NCBI RefSeq assembly: GCF_019417665.1
Contig: NZ_DXUU01000038.1
Location: 1-30,302 of the forward strand
Direction: 5' to 3'
Source: Ruminococcus sp.
GTDB taxonomy: Bacteria; Bacillota; Clostridia; Oscillospirales; Ruminococcaceae
Length of the DNA stretch: 30,302 nt
Shown: positions 1 to 8,965 of the stretch, piece after piece
Numbering within the stretch: the stretch's first letter is position 1
How the letters are laid out: every line of letters begins with the position of its first letter
Made by a program: the position numbers and the translations under genes
Notes under the pieces: generated by a model
Seen by the model: the letters and a program-made list of their open reading frames with translations, nothing else
Told to the model about the DNA's origin: nothing
The model's database searches: none

Positions 1-295
1 TTTTCCCTCTGCACTCTCTTTCCCTTCACCCCTCACCCCTTTTCCGCACTTTTGCCGGGCACGATAACTTGACTTTCTTCGCGCTTGCTTTGACTTGGGC
101 TTTCAGAATGCAGCCAATTCATCGCTGAAACAAAGTTTTAAGCGTGACGTAATCGTAGGGGCGAACATTGTTCGCCCATCAAATAACACCTGCACCATTA
201 CTGCACAATGGTGTCTCTCCCCTGAAAGGAAAAGGTGAACCGCCGACAGGCGATAAAGGGGCATGATATCAATAAACAGAAATTTCTCTGCAATA
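1..295. other. Non-coding left edge with one REP-like hairpin
   Basis: I see no convincing gene here. It holds one REP-like hairpin (155-177) and a short imperfect hairpin around 193-211 with ACCATT and AATGGT arms. A loosely similar piece lies at about 12195-12215. No terminator with a clean T-run is evident for the gene that ends at 296. Confidence 0.5.
155..177. repeat. REP-like palindrome
   Basis: GTAGGGGCGAAC followed by ATT and GTTCGCCC. The arms GGGCGAAC and GTTCGCCC are perfectly complementary. It belongs to a dispersed intergenic family found throughout this window. Confidence 0.8.
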
Positions 296-3226
296 TTATT
301 CCATGGCTGCAATAAGACTCCGCAGCCGAATCTTGATCGCACCCAGATTGCTGATCTCATCAATTTTCAGCTGGGTATAAAGCTTTCCGCCGTCCTCCAG
401 AATGCGCCGCACCTCGTCTGTGGTGATGGCGTCGATGCCGCAGCCGAAGGACACCAGCTGTACCATCTGCATATCCGGCTGGGTGGTCACATACTGGGCA
501 GCACGGTACATTCTGGAATGATACGTCCACTGGTTCAGTGCCTGCAGTTCCGGTGTCTGTGCCAGATGCGCCACGCTGTCCTCGGTGATGACAGCCAGCC
601 CCAGACTGCCGATGAGTTTGTGAATACCATGGTTGATCTCGGGGTCAATATGGTAGGGTCTGCCGGCGAGAACAATAATTTTCTTGTTTGCCTCCCGTGC
701 CAGCCGGACGATCTCCTCGCCCTGGGCGATGACTTCTTTCCGGTACTGCTCTAGAGCGGCAAAACCGTGATCCAGCGCCGCCTCTACTTCTTTTTTGGAG
801 GCATATCGTGCAAACATGGTGTGCAGTGTTTTTACCACATGGCTGCGGCGGTTCAGATCCAGGAAAGGATAGAGGAAATTATCCGGCGTCAGCTTCTCGC
901 AGTTTGCCATGAGCAGCTCGGGATAATATGCCACCACTGGGCAATTATAGTGATTGTCAGAATCGCCCTCGTCAATATTATAACTCATGCAGGGGTAGAA
1001 AATGAAATCCACGTCCTGTTCCAGCAGGCTTTCGATATGCCCGTGGGTAATCTTTGCCGGATAGCAGACCGTATCTGAAGGAATGGTGCTCTGTCCTTTG
1101 TAATACGTATCCCGTGTACTCTCCTCGGAGAATTTCACGGCAAAGCCCAGATCGGTGAAGAACGTATGCCACAATGGCATCTGGTCGTAATAATGCAGCG
1201 CCAAAGGCAGACCGACCGTTGCCTTGGGCTGTTCCGGCTGGTGCTCTGTCAGAGACAAGATCTTCCGGTATTTCCACTCGAACAGGTTCGGCAGCTGTTC
1301 TGATTCCTTTTTGCCTGCACCCTTTTCACAGCGGTTGCCGGAAATAAAACGGCTCCCGTCATTGAAGCGGATGATGCTAAGCGCACAATGAGCAGTACAA
1401 CCCTTGCAGGTCGCTGCCTTTGCCGTGTAAGAAAATTCTCGCAGCTGTTCCGGAGAAAGAAGTGTGCTAGTACCCTGGGATTTCTCCTGGGCATAGAGTG
1501 CCGCACCGAATGCTCCCATCAGACCGGAAATGGCAGGACGAATGACCTCCTGTCCGATCTCCCGTTCAAAGCAGCGCAGTACCGCATCGTTGAGGAATGT
1601 GCCGCCCTGCACCACGATATGCTGTCCCAGATCCTCCGGATTATGGGCACGGATGACCTTGTAAATGGCATTCTTGACAATAGAACCGGACAGTCCGGCG
1701 GAGATATCCTCCACCGTTGCGCCGTCCTTCTGCGCCTGCTTCACGCTGCTGTTCATGAATACCGTACACCGGGAGCCCAGATCCACAGGATGCTCTGCAA
1801 AGAGTCCCAGCTTAGAGAATTCCGCAATATCATAGCCCAGTGCCACGGCAAATGCCTGAATAAACGAGCCGCAGCCCGAGGAACATGCCTCGTTCAGCAT
1901 AATGCTGTCAATGCTGCCGTTTTTGATCTGGAAACACTTGATGTCCTGTCCGCCAATGTCGATGATGAAATCCACATCCGGACAGAAGAAAGACGCTGCC
2001 TTAAAGTGCGCCACGGTTTCTACAATACCGAAGTCAATGCCCAGTCCGGCACGGATGAGATCCTCGCCATAGCCGGTAACTGCACTGCCGCAGATGATGC
2101 AGTCGGGACTCAAGCCCTCATACAGCTCTGTCAGTTCCCGTTTCACGCAGTCCAGAGGCTGCCCCTTGTTGGACGCATAAAAATCATAGAGCAGCTCGTG
2201 ATTTTCCGACAGAAGCACCATTTTTGTCGTGGTAGAGCCGGCGTCAATGCCCAGATACGCCTTGCCTTTATAGGTGCGGTAATCGCCCCGTGCCACATCA
2301 TGGGCAGCGTGACGTTCCTGGAAACGCTGGTATTCCTCAGGATAGCTGAACAGAGGCTTATCTGCCACCAATGCCGTCTGGGTCTCCGCCGTGCGGAGCA
2401 GTTCGCCCAGCTGTTCCAGGGTATAGGTTTCCGTCAGAGCCGCCGCAGACAGGGCACTGCCGTATGCCACAAAGGTTCTGCCGTCCTCCGGGAAGTGGGC
2501 ATGTGCCTCGTCCAGTCCCAGTGTCTTGGTGAACGCATTGCGCAGTCCCTGCAAAAAAGACAGGGGGCCGCCCAGAAACAGGACATTGCCCTGAATCCGT
2601 CTGCCCTGTGCCAGACCGGAAACAGTCTGGTCAACCACTGCCTGGAAGATGCTGGCGGCGATATCCTCCCGGCGTGCGCCCTGATTGAGCAGCGGCTGGA
2701 TATCGGACTTTGCGAACACACCGCATCGTGAAGCGATGGGGTAGACTTTCTCCGCAGAAAGCGCCATTTTGTCCAGCTGATCAACGCTGACATCCAGAAG
2801 CGTTGCCATCTGGTCAATAAATGCCCCCGTACCGCCGGCACAGGAGCCGTTCATACGCTGTTCCACGCCGCCGGTGAGGAAGATGATCTTGGCATCCTCG
2901 CCGCCCAGTTCAATGACCACGTCTGCTTCGGGGTATCGCTGTTTCACTGCCAGAAAAGCGGCATGTACTTCCTGGACAAAGGGCAGCTTCGCCGCCTGTG
3001 CCAGTCCCAGACCAGCAGAGCCGGTGATGCTGACACGGAGCTGTGTCTCCGGGTATTCCTGCCCCAGCGCAGCCAGCTTTTCGCAGACGGTTTCACGCAC
3101 CTTGGAAAAATGCCGTTCATAGCTGGAGGACAGCACCTGACCCTCTTCGGTCAGAAGAACCGTCTTGACGGTGGTGGAACCAACGTCGATTCCCAGTGCA
3201 TATGGTGTTTCATGGATCTCGCTCAC
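296..3226 (-). CDS. 2-hydroxyacyl-CoA dehydratase activase-type ATPase (BadF/BadG, two ASKHA domains, DUF2229)
   Basis: A protein of 976 aa with two ASKHA ATPase domains. The first begins with GIDVGSTT (about residue 12) and has NGSCAGGTGAF near 125-135. The second begins with GIDAGSTTTK (about 326) and has ACSSGCGSF near 443. The conserved Cys in each second motif is where family activators bind a bridging [4Fe-4S] cluster. A Cys-rich stretch near 603-635 and a DUF2229/HgdB-like C-terminal part follow. Family members are ATP-driven one-electron donors to 2-hydroxyacyl-CoA dehydratases or double-cubane-cluster reductases. Many relatives are around 1,400 aa; this one ends cleanly with no further domain downstream. 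The start is GTG at 3226, with AAAGGAG 9 nt upstream. No dehydratase subunits lie nearby, so the substrate is unknown. Confidence 0.9.
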   Translation of the reverse strand: MSEIHETPYALGIDVGSTTVKTVLLTEEGQVLSSSYERHFSKVRETVCEKLAALGQEYPETQLRVSITGSAGLGLAQAAKLPFVQEVHAAFLAVKQRYPEADVVIELGGEDAKIIFLTGGVEQRMNGSCAGGTGAFIDQMATLLDVSVDQLDKMALSAEKVYPIASRCGVFAKSDIQPLLNQGARREDIAASIFQAVVDQTVSGLAQGRRIQGNVLFLGGPLSFLQGLRNAFTKTLGLDEAHAHFPEDGRTFVAYGSALSAAALTETYTLEQLGELLRTAETQTALVADKPLFSYPEEYQRFQERHAAHDVARGDYRTYKGKAYLGIDAGSTTTKMVLLSENHELLYDFYASNKGQPLDCVKRELTELYEGLSPDCIICGSAVTGYGEDLIRAGLGIDFGIVETVAHFKAASFFCPDVDFIIDIGGQDIKCFQIKNGSIDSIMLNEACSSGCGSFIQAFAVALGYDIAEFSKLGLFAEHPVDLGSRCTVFMNSSVKQAQKDGATVEDISAGLSGSIVKNAIYKVIRAHNPEDLGQHIVVQGGTFLNDAVLRCFEREIGQEVIRPAISGLMGAFGAALYAQEKSQGTSTLLSPEQLREFSYTAKAATCKGCTAHCALSIIRFNDGSRFISGNRCEKGAGKKESEQLPNLFEWKYRKILSLTEHQPEQPKATVGLPLALHYYDQMPLWHTFFTDLGFAVKFSEESTRDTYYKGQSTIPSDTVCYPAKITHGHIESLLEQDVDFIFYPCMSYNIDEGDSDNHYNCPVVAYYPELLMANCEKLTPDNFLYPFLDLNRRSHVVKTLHTMFARYASKKEVEAALDHGFAALEQYRKEVIAQGEEIVRLAREANKKIIVLAGRPYHIDPEINHGIHKLIGSLGLAVITEDSVAHLAQTPELQALNQWTYHSRMYRAAQYVTTQPDMQMVQLVSFGCGIDAITTDEVRRILEDGGKLYTQLKIDEISNLGAIKIRLRSLIAAME

Positions 3227-3293
3227 AGATGGATGCTCCTTTCCTGCGGCGCACGCTGCGCCCGTTTCTCACTGCCTGTTTTCATGTTCTTTC

Positions 3294-3322
3294 ATTATAT
3301 AACATTTTTCGCCCGATTTCAA
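3294..3322 (-). promoter_or_regulatory. Sigma-70 type promoter of the activase gene
   Basis: On the minus strand TTGAAA, a 17-nt spacer and a consensus TATAAT lie about 70 nt upstream of the GTG start at 3226. Confidence 0.7.
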
Positions 3323-3477
3323 CAGAAATCACGAAATTTTCATCTAAAAACTTTTGGAGTTTTTGTTGGACGGAGACGGTAAATATTTGTGTATTGTTTA
3401 TTATACCGCCTTTGTATTATTCTGTAACATCTAAAAATGTTTCCTACCCGTTTTCAAAAAGGTTTTTCATCATGCTG

Positions 3478-3720
3478 GTCCAGCTGAGCACAGCTGGCGC
3501 AGGTCCAGGGCTGCGAAAGCCCTGGCAGAGTCCAGGGACAGCGTCCCTGGTCGCCGTCCGCAGACGGCGAAATACCCTGGCGCATACTTTTGCGCTGCGG
3601 AGAAAAGGGGTGAGAAAAGCGATAGCTTTTCGAGGGGAAAGCGGACAAGACCGCTTTCCCCTTGTAAACCGTTTTCAGCAAATGTGATTTTGTAAATGTC
3701 CCAGTGGGACATTTACAACG
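3478..3720. repeat. Multi-hairpin structured element, copy A
   Basis: A series of strong stems. CCAGCTG/CAGCTGG is at 3479-3497 and CCAGGG/CCCTGG pairs follow to 3550. A TCGCCGTC/GACGGCGA hairpin with a CGCA loop is at 3551-3570, and GAAAAGC/GCTTTTC with a GATA loop at 3614-3631. GGGGAAAGCGG/CCGCTTTCCCC with an ACAAGA loop is at 3634-3661. A perfect 12-bp stem with an AGT loop is at 3691-3717. Copy B at 27124-27395 has the same order of stems with different but still complementary arms. It may be a structured RNA or a mobile palindromic element; I do not recognise a named family. Confidence 0.75.
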
Positions 3721-3747
3721 GAATAAATTTTTAGATGTGACTGGGTA

Positions 3748-3823
3748 GTAGGGGCGACCATCGGTCGCCCGTGTTTCCCGTCTGCAAATGGTTTCCCTGC
3801 GGGCGACCAATGGTCGCCCCTAC
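3748..3823. repeat. Facing pair of REP-like palindromes
   Basis: 3748-3770 has arms GGGCGACC and GGTCGCCC. 3801-3823 is the same unit in reverse orientation, ending CCCCTAC. Compared with the common GGGCGAAC/GTTCGCCC type, both arms changed together (A to C and T to G). Confidence 0.8.
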
Positions 3824-3866
3824 ATCATGTTTTCCCATTCCGCAGGGAACAATCGCAAATCATCGG

Positions 3867-5015
3867 TTAACCGCCCACCACGTCCCTCGGCACACGCTTG
3901 GAAATGCCGCAGACGATCTCATAGCCGATGGTGCCGTACATTGCCGCCAGTTCATCAGCGGTAATGGTCATATTCCCGTCCCTGCCGAACATAGTGACCA
4001 CATCGCCGGGCTTTACTTCATCCGGGACATCCGTCACATCCAGCATGAGCTGATCCATGCAGACTCTGCCCACAATGGAACATGCCATGCCGTGCACCAG
4101 TGCACTTGCCTTGCCCGACAAAAGCCGTGCATAGCCGTCAGCGTAGCCGATGGTCACTGTGGCAATGGTGCGGGAACAGTCGGCGGTATAGGTTCTGCCG
4201 TAGCTGATACATGCGCCGGCATCCACAGTTTTCACGTGGGAGACCACACTGCGCAGGGACATGACCGGGTGCAGTTCCATAGGCACATGCACCGGATAGT
4301 TGGGTTCCAGACCGTACATAATAATGCCCACCCGTGCCAGAGTTGCCCGGGGATTGGGACGCATGACCGAAGCGGCACTGTTCATGAAATGCAGATGCTT
4401 CAGCTTATGCCCCTTTGCGGCAAGCTGGTCATATACCGCGATGATAAATTCCTCCTGCCCCTGGGTATAGGCAACATCCGCCTGTTCCGGAGAATCCGCC
4501 ACGGCAAAGTGGGTATAGATGCCCTCAACTGACAGCCTATCCAGGGAAAACAGAGGCAGCAGTTCCTCGGCGCAAGCCTCCGGGGAGGCACTGCGGAAGC
4601 CGATTCGTCCCATACCCGTGTCCAGCTTGATATGACAGCGCACAGGCTGGTGGGCAAAGTGCTGGAGCTGTTTTGCATAGTCCAGGGACAGCACGCCCTG
4701 AATGATATTATTCCGTGACAATTCCGGGGCAAATTCCGGCGGCGTATAGCCCAGAATGAAGATCTCTCCATAGGGGCAGTACTGCCGCACCGCAAGGGCT
4801 TCTTCCAGATTCGACACGGCAAACCACCGCACGCCCAGCTCCCACAGCTTTTTGCAGACTGCCTCGTCACCGTGACCGTAGGCATTCGCCTTGACCACCG
4901 CCATATATTGAGTCTGTTCCGGCAGGATCTTCTGCACGGCACGGACATTCTGTTCCAGCGCAGACAGATCGATCTCCGCCCACGCACGATAGCGTTTTTG
5001 CTGTTCCAGTTCCAT
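3867..5015 (-). CDS. alr: Alanine racemase
   Basis: Interconverts L- and D-alanine with pyridoxal phosphate, supplying D-Ala for peptidoglycan in the cytoplasm. At 382 aa it is a normal family length. The PLP-binding lysine is in VVKANAYGHG (Lys42). The second catalytic base, Tyr, is in ISYGRTYTA near residue 270. The TGMGRIGFR segment and the C-terminal SKRVPRDV are typical of the family. There is no membrane domain, so it is not a VanT-type racemase. The ATG at 5015 has only a weak AAGGA about 12 nt upstream. It stands alone on this strand, between repeat-rich intergenic regions. Confidence 0.96.
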   Translation of the reverse strand: MELEQQKRYRAWAEIDLSALEQNVRAVQKILPEQTQYMAVVKANAYGHGDEAVCKKLWELGVRWFAVSNLEEALAVRQYCPYGEIFILGYTPPEFAPELSRNNIIQGVLSLDYAKQLQHFAHQPVRCHIKLDTGMGRIGFRSASPEACAEELLPLFSLDRLSVEGIYTHFAVADSPEQADVAYTQGQEEFIIAVYDQLAAKGHKLKHLHFMNSAASVMRPNPRATLARVGIIMYGLEPNYPVHVPMELHPVMSLRSVVSHVKTVDAGACISYGRTYTADCSRTIATVTIGYADGYARLLSGKASALVHGMACSIVGRVCMDQLMLDVTDVPDEVKPGDVVTMFGRDGNMTITADELAAMYGTIGYEIVCGISKRVPRDVVGG

Positions 5016-5103
5016 GAAATATCACGTTCCTTGTGTATAAATCAATGCATAATTTGCGTATCCCTTTTGTTCACGGATAAAAATACATTGCGGGGACAAT
5101 TAT

Positions 5104-5275
5104 GGAAGCACTGATTAAATCTGGTGCGCAGATTGCGAAGTCAGATTTTTCGTCAGATGAAACAAAAAGCGCAGTGAATACTTTGTGTATTCACGAGCAT
5201 TTTTGTGAAATATGACGGAAAATATGCAAGCAAGATGTGTGCCAAGCCGTAAGGCGCGATTTAATCAGTGATTCC
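5104..5275. mobile_element. MITE-like palindromic element, 172 bp, divergent family member
   Basis: Terminal inverted repeats are GGAAGCACTGATTAAATC at 5104-5121 and its complement with one mismatch at 5258-5275. The interior aligns with the 163-bp elements at 16485 and 18885: CAGATTGCG, GTCAGATTTTT and GCAAGCAAGATG are shared. The central hairpin has arms GTGAATAC/GTATTCAC around a TTTGT loop (5174-5194). No protein is encoded, so any movement would need a transposase supplied in trans. Confidence 0.7.
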
Positions 5276-5296
5276 TTATGCATTGATTGTCCTGCC

Positions 5297-5325
5297 TTGC
5301 ATTTCCCCATAAAATATGATATGAT
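5297..5325 (+). promoter_or_regulatory. Candidate promoter for tatD-birA
   Basis: TTGCAT, a 17-nt spacer and TATGAT, about 290 nt upstream of the tatD start. The long leader would include the REP pair at 5490-5558. A closer promoter cannot be excluded. Confidence 0.4.
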
Positions 5326-5489
5326 AACAAAAGAGACAATATGAACACCGGAAAACCTGCTGGCATTCGTTCGGCGTACTCTTTAGTATAGCACACAGGG
5401 TGCGAAATTGCAAGTAAGAATTGTTAATATGCTCGAAAATCAATTTTATGGCATACTGGTAATATTTTTTGGATCATACGGACGAAACT

Positions 5490-5558
5490 GTAGGGGCGAA
5501 CTGCGTTCGCCCGTGAAAAGACTCCCGAAATATGCGGGCGAACACAGTTCGCCCCTAC
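5490..5558. repeat. Facing pair of REP-like palindromes
   Basis: 5490-5512 (GTAGGGGCGAAC, then TGC, then GTTCGCCC) and 5536-5558 in reverse orientation. The pair could form one larger stem. It lies in the leader just upstream of tatD. Confidence 0.8.
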
Positions 5559-5614
5559 AGCAGAACATTTTTATGAAACAAATCACATTTTTGTTGAAAG
5601 AGGAAATAGACGCT

Positions 5615-6394
5615 ATGTTTACCCAGATTTTTGATACACACAGCCACTACACAGACAGTGCCTTTGACCAAGATCGGGACGAGGTACTCCGCCGTCTTCC
5701 GGAACAGGGCATAGTTCATGCGGTTCTCGCCGGAACGACCATTGCAGACAGTGCCCAGGGCATCGGGCTGACGGATCGGTATGACTATCTCTATGCCGCC
5801 GTAGGGATTCACCCGGAAACCGCCGGGCAGGAACCGGCGGATCATCTGGCACAGCTGGCAGAAATGGCGAAGCACCCGAAGGTAGTCGCCATTGGCGAGA
5901 TCGGTCTGGACTACCACTATGAGGGCTACGACCGGGAGGCGCAGATCCAACTGCTCCGGGAACAGCTGGATCTGGCAAAGCAGCTGGATCTGCCGGTGAT
6001 CATCCACGCACGGGACTGCACCGAGGATTATCTCCGGATTTTGACGGAATTCCGTCCCCGTGGGGTAGTACACTGTTTTTCCGGCAGTGCAGAGACAGCC
6101 CGGCAGGTGCTGACATTGGGGATGTACATCGGCTTCACCGGAGTGCTGACTTTCAAGAACGCCAAAAAATCCCTGAAAGCGCTTGCTGTCGTGCCGGAGG
6201 ACAAACTGCTCCTGGAGACGGACTGCCCCTATATGGCGCCTGTGCCTTTCCGGGGAAAACGCTGCGACAGCGCCATGATCCCCTACACCGCCGAAGCCGC
6301 TGCACTGGTGCTTGGTACAGATACCCAGACTATTCTGGAACAGACCTGCCGGAACGGAGAACGCTTGTTCGGCATTCCGGCTGTTTCACAATGA
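5615..6394 (+). CDS. tatD: TatD family metal-dependent hydrolase (DNase)
   Basis: A 259-aa TIM-barrel metallohydrolase; family members act as 3'-5' exonucleases or related phosphodiesterases. The metal ligands are all visible: DTHSHY near the N-terminus, the Glu of GEIGLDYH, the His of IIHARD, the His of VVHCFSG and the Asp of LLETDCPYM. The ATG at 5615 is chosen because it lies 10 nt after AGAGGA and gives the usual family length. The upstream in-frame extension crosses repeats. birA starts 19 nt after its stop, so the two are probably co-transcribed. Confidence 0.93.
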   Translation: MFTQIFDTHSHYTDSAFDQDRDEVLRRLPEQGIVHAVLAGTTIADSAQGIGLTDRYDYLYAAVGIHPETAGQEPADHLAQLAEMAKHPKVVAIGEIGLDYHYEGYDREAQIQLLREQLDLAKQLDLPVIIHARDCTEDYLRILTEFRPRGVVHCFSGSAETARQVLTLGMYIGFTGVLTFKNAKKSLKALAVVPEDKLLLETDCPYMAPVPFRGKRCDSAMIPYTAEAAALVLGTDTQTILEQTCRNGERLFGIPAVSQ

Positions 6395-6413
6395 GGAATT
6401 AGGAGGTTATCAC

Positions 6414-7397
6414 ATGAGCGTGAAAGAATCCGTTGCCGCATGTCTAGCAGAAGCAGAGGGACAGTATCTCTCCGGCGAAGCCATGGCGAAAAAACTGGGC
6501 GTCAGCCGGAATGCTGTCTGGAAAGCCGTCCGCACCCTGCAAGAAGAAGGCTTTCCCATTGAATCCAAGAAAAAGACCGGCTACCGCATCACCCAGGATG
6601 CAGACCTTCTGACTGAGGATACGATCCAGCCCCTTCTCCACAGCCGGGTGCTGGGGCATCCTCTGCTGGTATTCCCGGAACTGGACTCCACCAACAACTA
6701 CTGCAAAAAGCTGATCCGCCAGGGGGCAGCGCACGGCACTGTCGTCACTGCCAACTGTCAGACTGCCGGAAAGGGCAGACAGGGACGGACATTTTGTTCC
6801 CCGGCAGGCTCTGGGCTGTACTTCTCCGTGCTGCTGTCCCAGGCAATTGCGCTCCAGGATGCGCCATTGCTGACTGCATGCGCCGCTGTGGCGGCTGCCC
6901 GTGCCATTGACGCCCTGTACGGCACGCATATCCAGATCAAGTGGGTGAATGACCTGTATCTGGATAGCAAAAAGTGCTGCGGCATCCTCACCGAGGGAGA
7001 CATCAGCCTGGAGTCGGGAAAGCTGGAACATGCCGTAGTGGGAATCGGTATCAATATCCGCAATACCCGGAGTGCACTGCCGGCAGAACTGCGGAACAAG
7101 GTGACTTCACTGGAAGAAGCAGTGCCGGGCTGTCACGTCCGCCGGGCGGAGTTATTGGCGGCAATTCTATACGAGTTGGAACATGCCCTGCGTGATCTGT
7201 CCACAAAGCGGTTTCTGGGAGAATATCGGGGGCGCTCTTGTCTTCTGGGGAAAACAGCGGAATTCGTCATGGACGACGGCACACGCAAGAAGGTCTCCGT
7301 TCTGGAGATCGCCGACGACTGCGGTCTGGTGGTGCAGGATTCTTTCGGCAACGTGGAAACGCTCCACGCCGGCGAGGTGCATATCACGCAGTTTTGA
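6414..7397 (+). CDS. birA: Bifunctional biotin-protein ligase / biotin operon repressor
   Basis: Attaches biotin through biotinyl-AMP to carboxylase carrier proteins and, with its N-terminal winged helix, can repress biotin genes. At 327 aa it has the bifunctional architecture. The helix-turn-helix lies at about residues 15-60 (SGEAMAKKLGVSRNAVWKAV). The ligase domain has the biotinyl-AMP loop KGRQGR near 119-124, then KWVNDLYLDSKKCCGILTE near 176-194. A short C-terminal SH3-like part follows. ATG 6414 has AGGAGG 7 nt upstream, just after the tatD stop. No biotin synthesis genes are in the window. Confidence 0.94.
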   Translation: MSVKESVAACLAEAEGQYLSGEAMAKKLGVSRNAVWKAVRTLQEEGFPIESKKKTGYRITQDADLLTEDTIQPLLHSRVLGHPLLVFPELDSTNNYCKKLIRQGAAHGTVVTANCQTAGKGRQGRTFCSPAGSGLYFSVLLSQAIALQDAPLLTACAAVAAARAIDALYGTHIQIKWVNDLYLDSKKCCGILTEGDISLESGKLEHAVVGIGINIRNTRSALPAELRNKVTSLEEAVPGCHVRRAELLAAILYELEHALRDLSTKRFLGEYRGRSCLLGKTAEFVMDDGTRKKVSVLEIADDCGLVVQDSFGNVETLHAGEVHITQF

Positions 7398-7443
7398 AAA
7401 TGCCGGTTACAGGGGCACAACAAACGGATGCCATCCACAAAAC

Positions 7444-7467
7444 GTAGGGCGGGGGCTTGTTCCCGCC
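7444..7467. repeat. REP-like palindrome, GGCGGG variant
   Basis: GTAGGGCGGG followed by GGCTTGTT and CCCGCC. Like other members it keeps the GTAGGG flank. It lies 46 nt after birA. Confidence 0.7.
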
Positions 7468-7568
7468 GTTTCGTAATTCGTCATTGTGGGCAAACGCAGC
7501 GGCACACCAGACCTAGCAAGAGATTCCCCACATTTTTGTACAACATGCCCAAATTTGCAAATCCAGGC

Positions 7569-7597
7569 TAGACAGAATTTGCATAATGTGATATAAT
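7569..7597 (+). promoter_or_regulatory. Promoter of the epimerase-like gene
   Basis: TAGACA, a 17-nt spacer and a consensus TATAAT, 60 nt upstream of the ATG at 7658. Confidence 0.7.
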
Positions 7598-7657
7598 CAA
7601 ATTGTTATTGTATGATTACGGCATATTTCGTGCCAAACAGAAAGGAATCTACCATCT

Positions 7658-8677
7658 ATGAAAAATACTGCAACCCTGATCGACTGGAAGGGCATGGAGT
7701 GTGTCCGGCTCTCTGCCGGCGGTTATACTGCTCTGATCGCACCGGGCATCGGCTCTAATGTGCTGCGTCTCCACGATGATGCAAACGGCGTGGAATTCTT
7801 CCGCTGGGATGAAAACAACACGCCGGATGACATCCGGAATTCCGCAGAGGTGTGGGGTCTGCCCACGCTGTATCTCCCGAACCGTTTTTCTGACGGTGTA
7901 CTGCGCACTTCAGACGCCGTGTACCAGCTCCCGGTGAACGAGGCAGCACCCTTCCACAACCACATCCATGGCTTTTTACATAAACGGGAACACACTGTTG
8001 TTGCTTATTCCGCAAACGAAGACGGTGCATGGCTGCGCACAGCTTATGTCTACAACGAAAGCGACCCGTTTTTCCAGTACTTCCCCCTGCCTTTCACAGC
8101 AGAATTCTTCTTCGTGCTCAGCGAATATGGTCTGGAGTACAAGTTCTCCATTATCAACCAGTCCCCCAAAAAACTGCCCATTTCCATTGCCACCCATACC
8201 ACCATTGCCGCACCCTTTGTGGACGGCGCAAAGGAAGAGGACATCCGCATCCAGGTACCGGTGACGGAAAAGTGGACGCTGAACCAGCGCTGTCTCCCCA
8301 CCGGCGAGATCCTGCCCCTGTCGGACTATGACATGGCATACAAAAACGGCACTACCTGCCCTGTGAAGCGTGTGGTGGACAATGACATGTATACCGCCGG
8401 TATACTGGAACTGGACAAGAAACCTTTCCGTGGTGTAAAAATGACTGACACCGCCAGCGGAAAGGGTATCGGCTATGCCGTTTCTGACGGGTACAAGTTC
8501 TGGATCTTGTGGAATGACCGGGGCGAAAAGCACTATTTCTGCCCGGAACCCATGACCGCTATGATCGATGCACCCAATCTGGACATACCCGCAGAAAAGA
8601 CCGGCTACAGAGAACTGGCATCCGGCGAAATGTTCCACCTGGCACAGCATTTCTTCACCATCCTGCCAGAGGCGTAA
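7658..8677 (+). CDS. Aldose 1-epimerase (galactose mutarotase-like) family protein
   Basis: Family enzymes interconvert alpha and beta anomers of hexoses in the cytoplasm. The protein is 339 aa with the galactose mutarotase-like beta-sandwich pattern. LPNRFSDG is near 67-75. Active-site-type His residues lie in HNHIHGF near 100-106 and ATHTT near 178. The likely catalytic Glu is in CPEPMTAM near 297. The gene is single, with its own promoter, and the repeat-bearing region after it ends in a bidirectional terminator. No sugar cluster is adjacent, so the substrate is not shown. ATG 7658 has AAAGGAA upstream. Confidence 0.85.
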   Translation: MKNTATLIDWKGMECVRLSAGGYTALIAPGIGSNVLRLHDDANGVEFFRWDENNTPDDIRNSAEVWGLPTLYLPNRFSDGVLRTSDAVYQLPVNEAAPFHNHIHGFLHKREHTVVAYSANEDGAWLRTAYVYNESDPFFQYFPLPFTAEFFFVLSEYGLEYKFSIINQSPKKLPISIATHTTIAAPFVDGAKEEDIRIQVPVTEKWTLNQRCLPTGEILPLSDYDMAYKNGTTCPVKRVVDNDMYTAGILELDKKPFRGVKMTDTASGKGIGYAVSDGYKFWILWNDRGEKHYFCPEPMTAMIDAPNLDIPAEKTGYRELASGEMFHLAQHFFTILPEA

Positions 8678-8698
8678 AAACAAAATACGATTGATACA

Positions 8699-8862
8699 GG
8701 GGCGGATCATATCCGCCTTTTGTATTGCCACAACCACAAAAACAATACGGAAAACTCGTAGGGGCGAACTGTGTTCGCCCGCAAACTTGCCTCCAGTGGT
8801 AAATCTTATTTGCAAAAAATTCCGTCATTCTGGACGAAACCGTAAGGGCGGATATCATCCCC
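8699..8862. repeat. Three REP-like palindromes in the intergenic region
   Basis: 8699-8717 has arms GGCGGAT/ATCCGCC. 8758-8780 is the standard GGGCGAAC/GTTCGCCC type. 8842-8862 is a degraded GGCGGAT-type copy. No gene lies in 8678-8965. Confidence 0.75.
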
Positions 8863-8879
8863 ATCACGTTCAGGCAACA

Positions 8880-8919
8880 GAAAAGCAGCCCTACCACTTT
8901 CGATGAGGCTGCTTTTTTT
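8880..8919. terminator. Bidirectional rho-independent terminator
   Basis: AAAGCAGCC and GGCTGCTTT arms with a T-run on the plus strand (8913-8919) and A residues giving a T-run on the minus strand. It serves the converging epimerase gene (+) and dockerin gene (-). Confidence 0.85.
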
Positions 8920-8965
8920 GAGGGGATACTTATGTATGCTTTACCTGATTATAGGGTATGTTTTA

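Larger units (their letters stand above)
3227..3866. other. 640-bp intergenic region rich in hairpins
   Basis: This region holds the activase promoter, the multi-hairpin element copy A (3478-3720) and two facing REP-like palindromes. Short open frames cross it, but they lack ribosome binding sites and follow the inverted-repeat structure, so I call no gene. Confidence 0.7.
5016..5614. other. Repeat-filled intergenic region between alr and tatD
   Basis: It holds a 13-bp inverted repeat (AATCAATGCATAA at 5040-5052, reverse complement at 5276-5288), the MITE-like element, a candidate promoter and a REP pair. No gene is supported. An open frame runs upstream of tatD from 5408, but it crosses the REP pair and has no ribosome binding site. 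Confidence 0.6.

Noticed and set aside
1388..2731. Long open frame (about 447 codons) on the plus strand opposite the activase gene
   Set aside because: It lies wholly antisense to a clearly conserved protein, has no ribosome binding site and no recognisable domain.
155..5558. CRISPR-like array from repeated GGGCGAAC units
   Set aside because: Units are scattered singly or as facing pairs without regular spacers and there are no cas genes.
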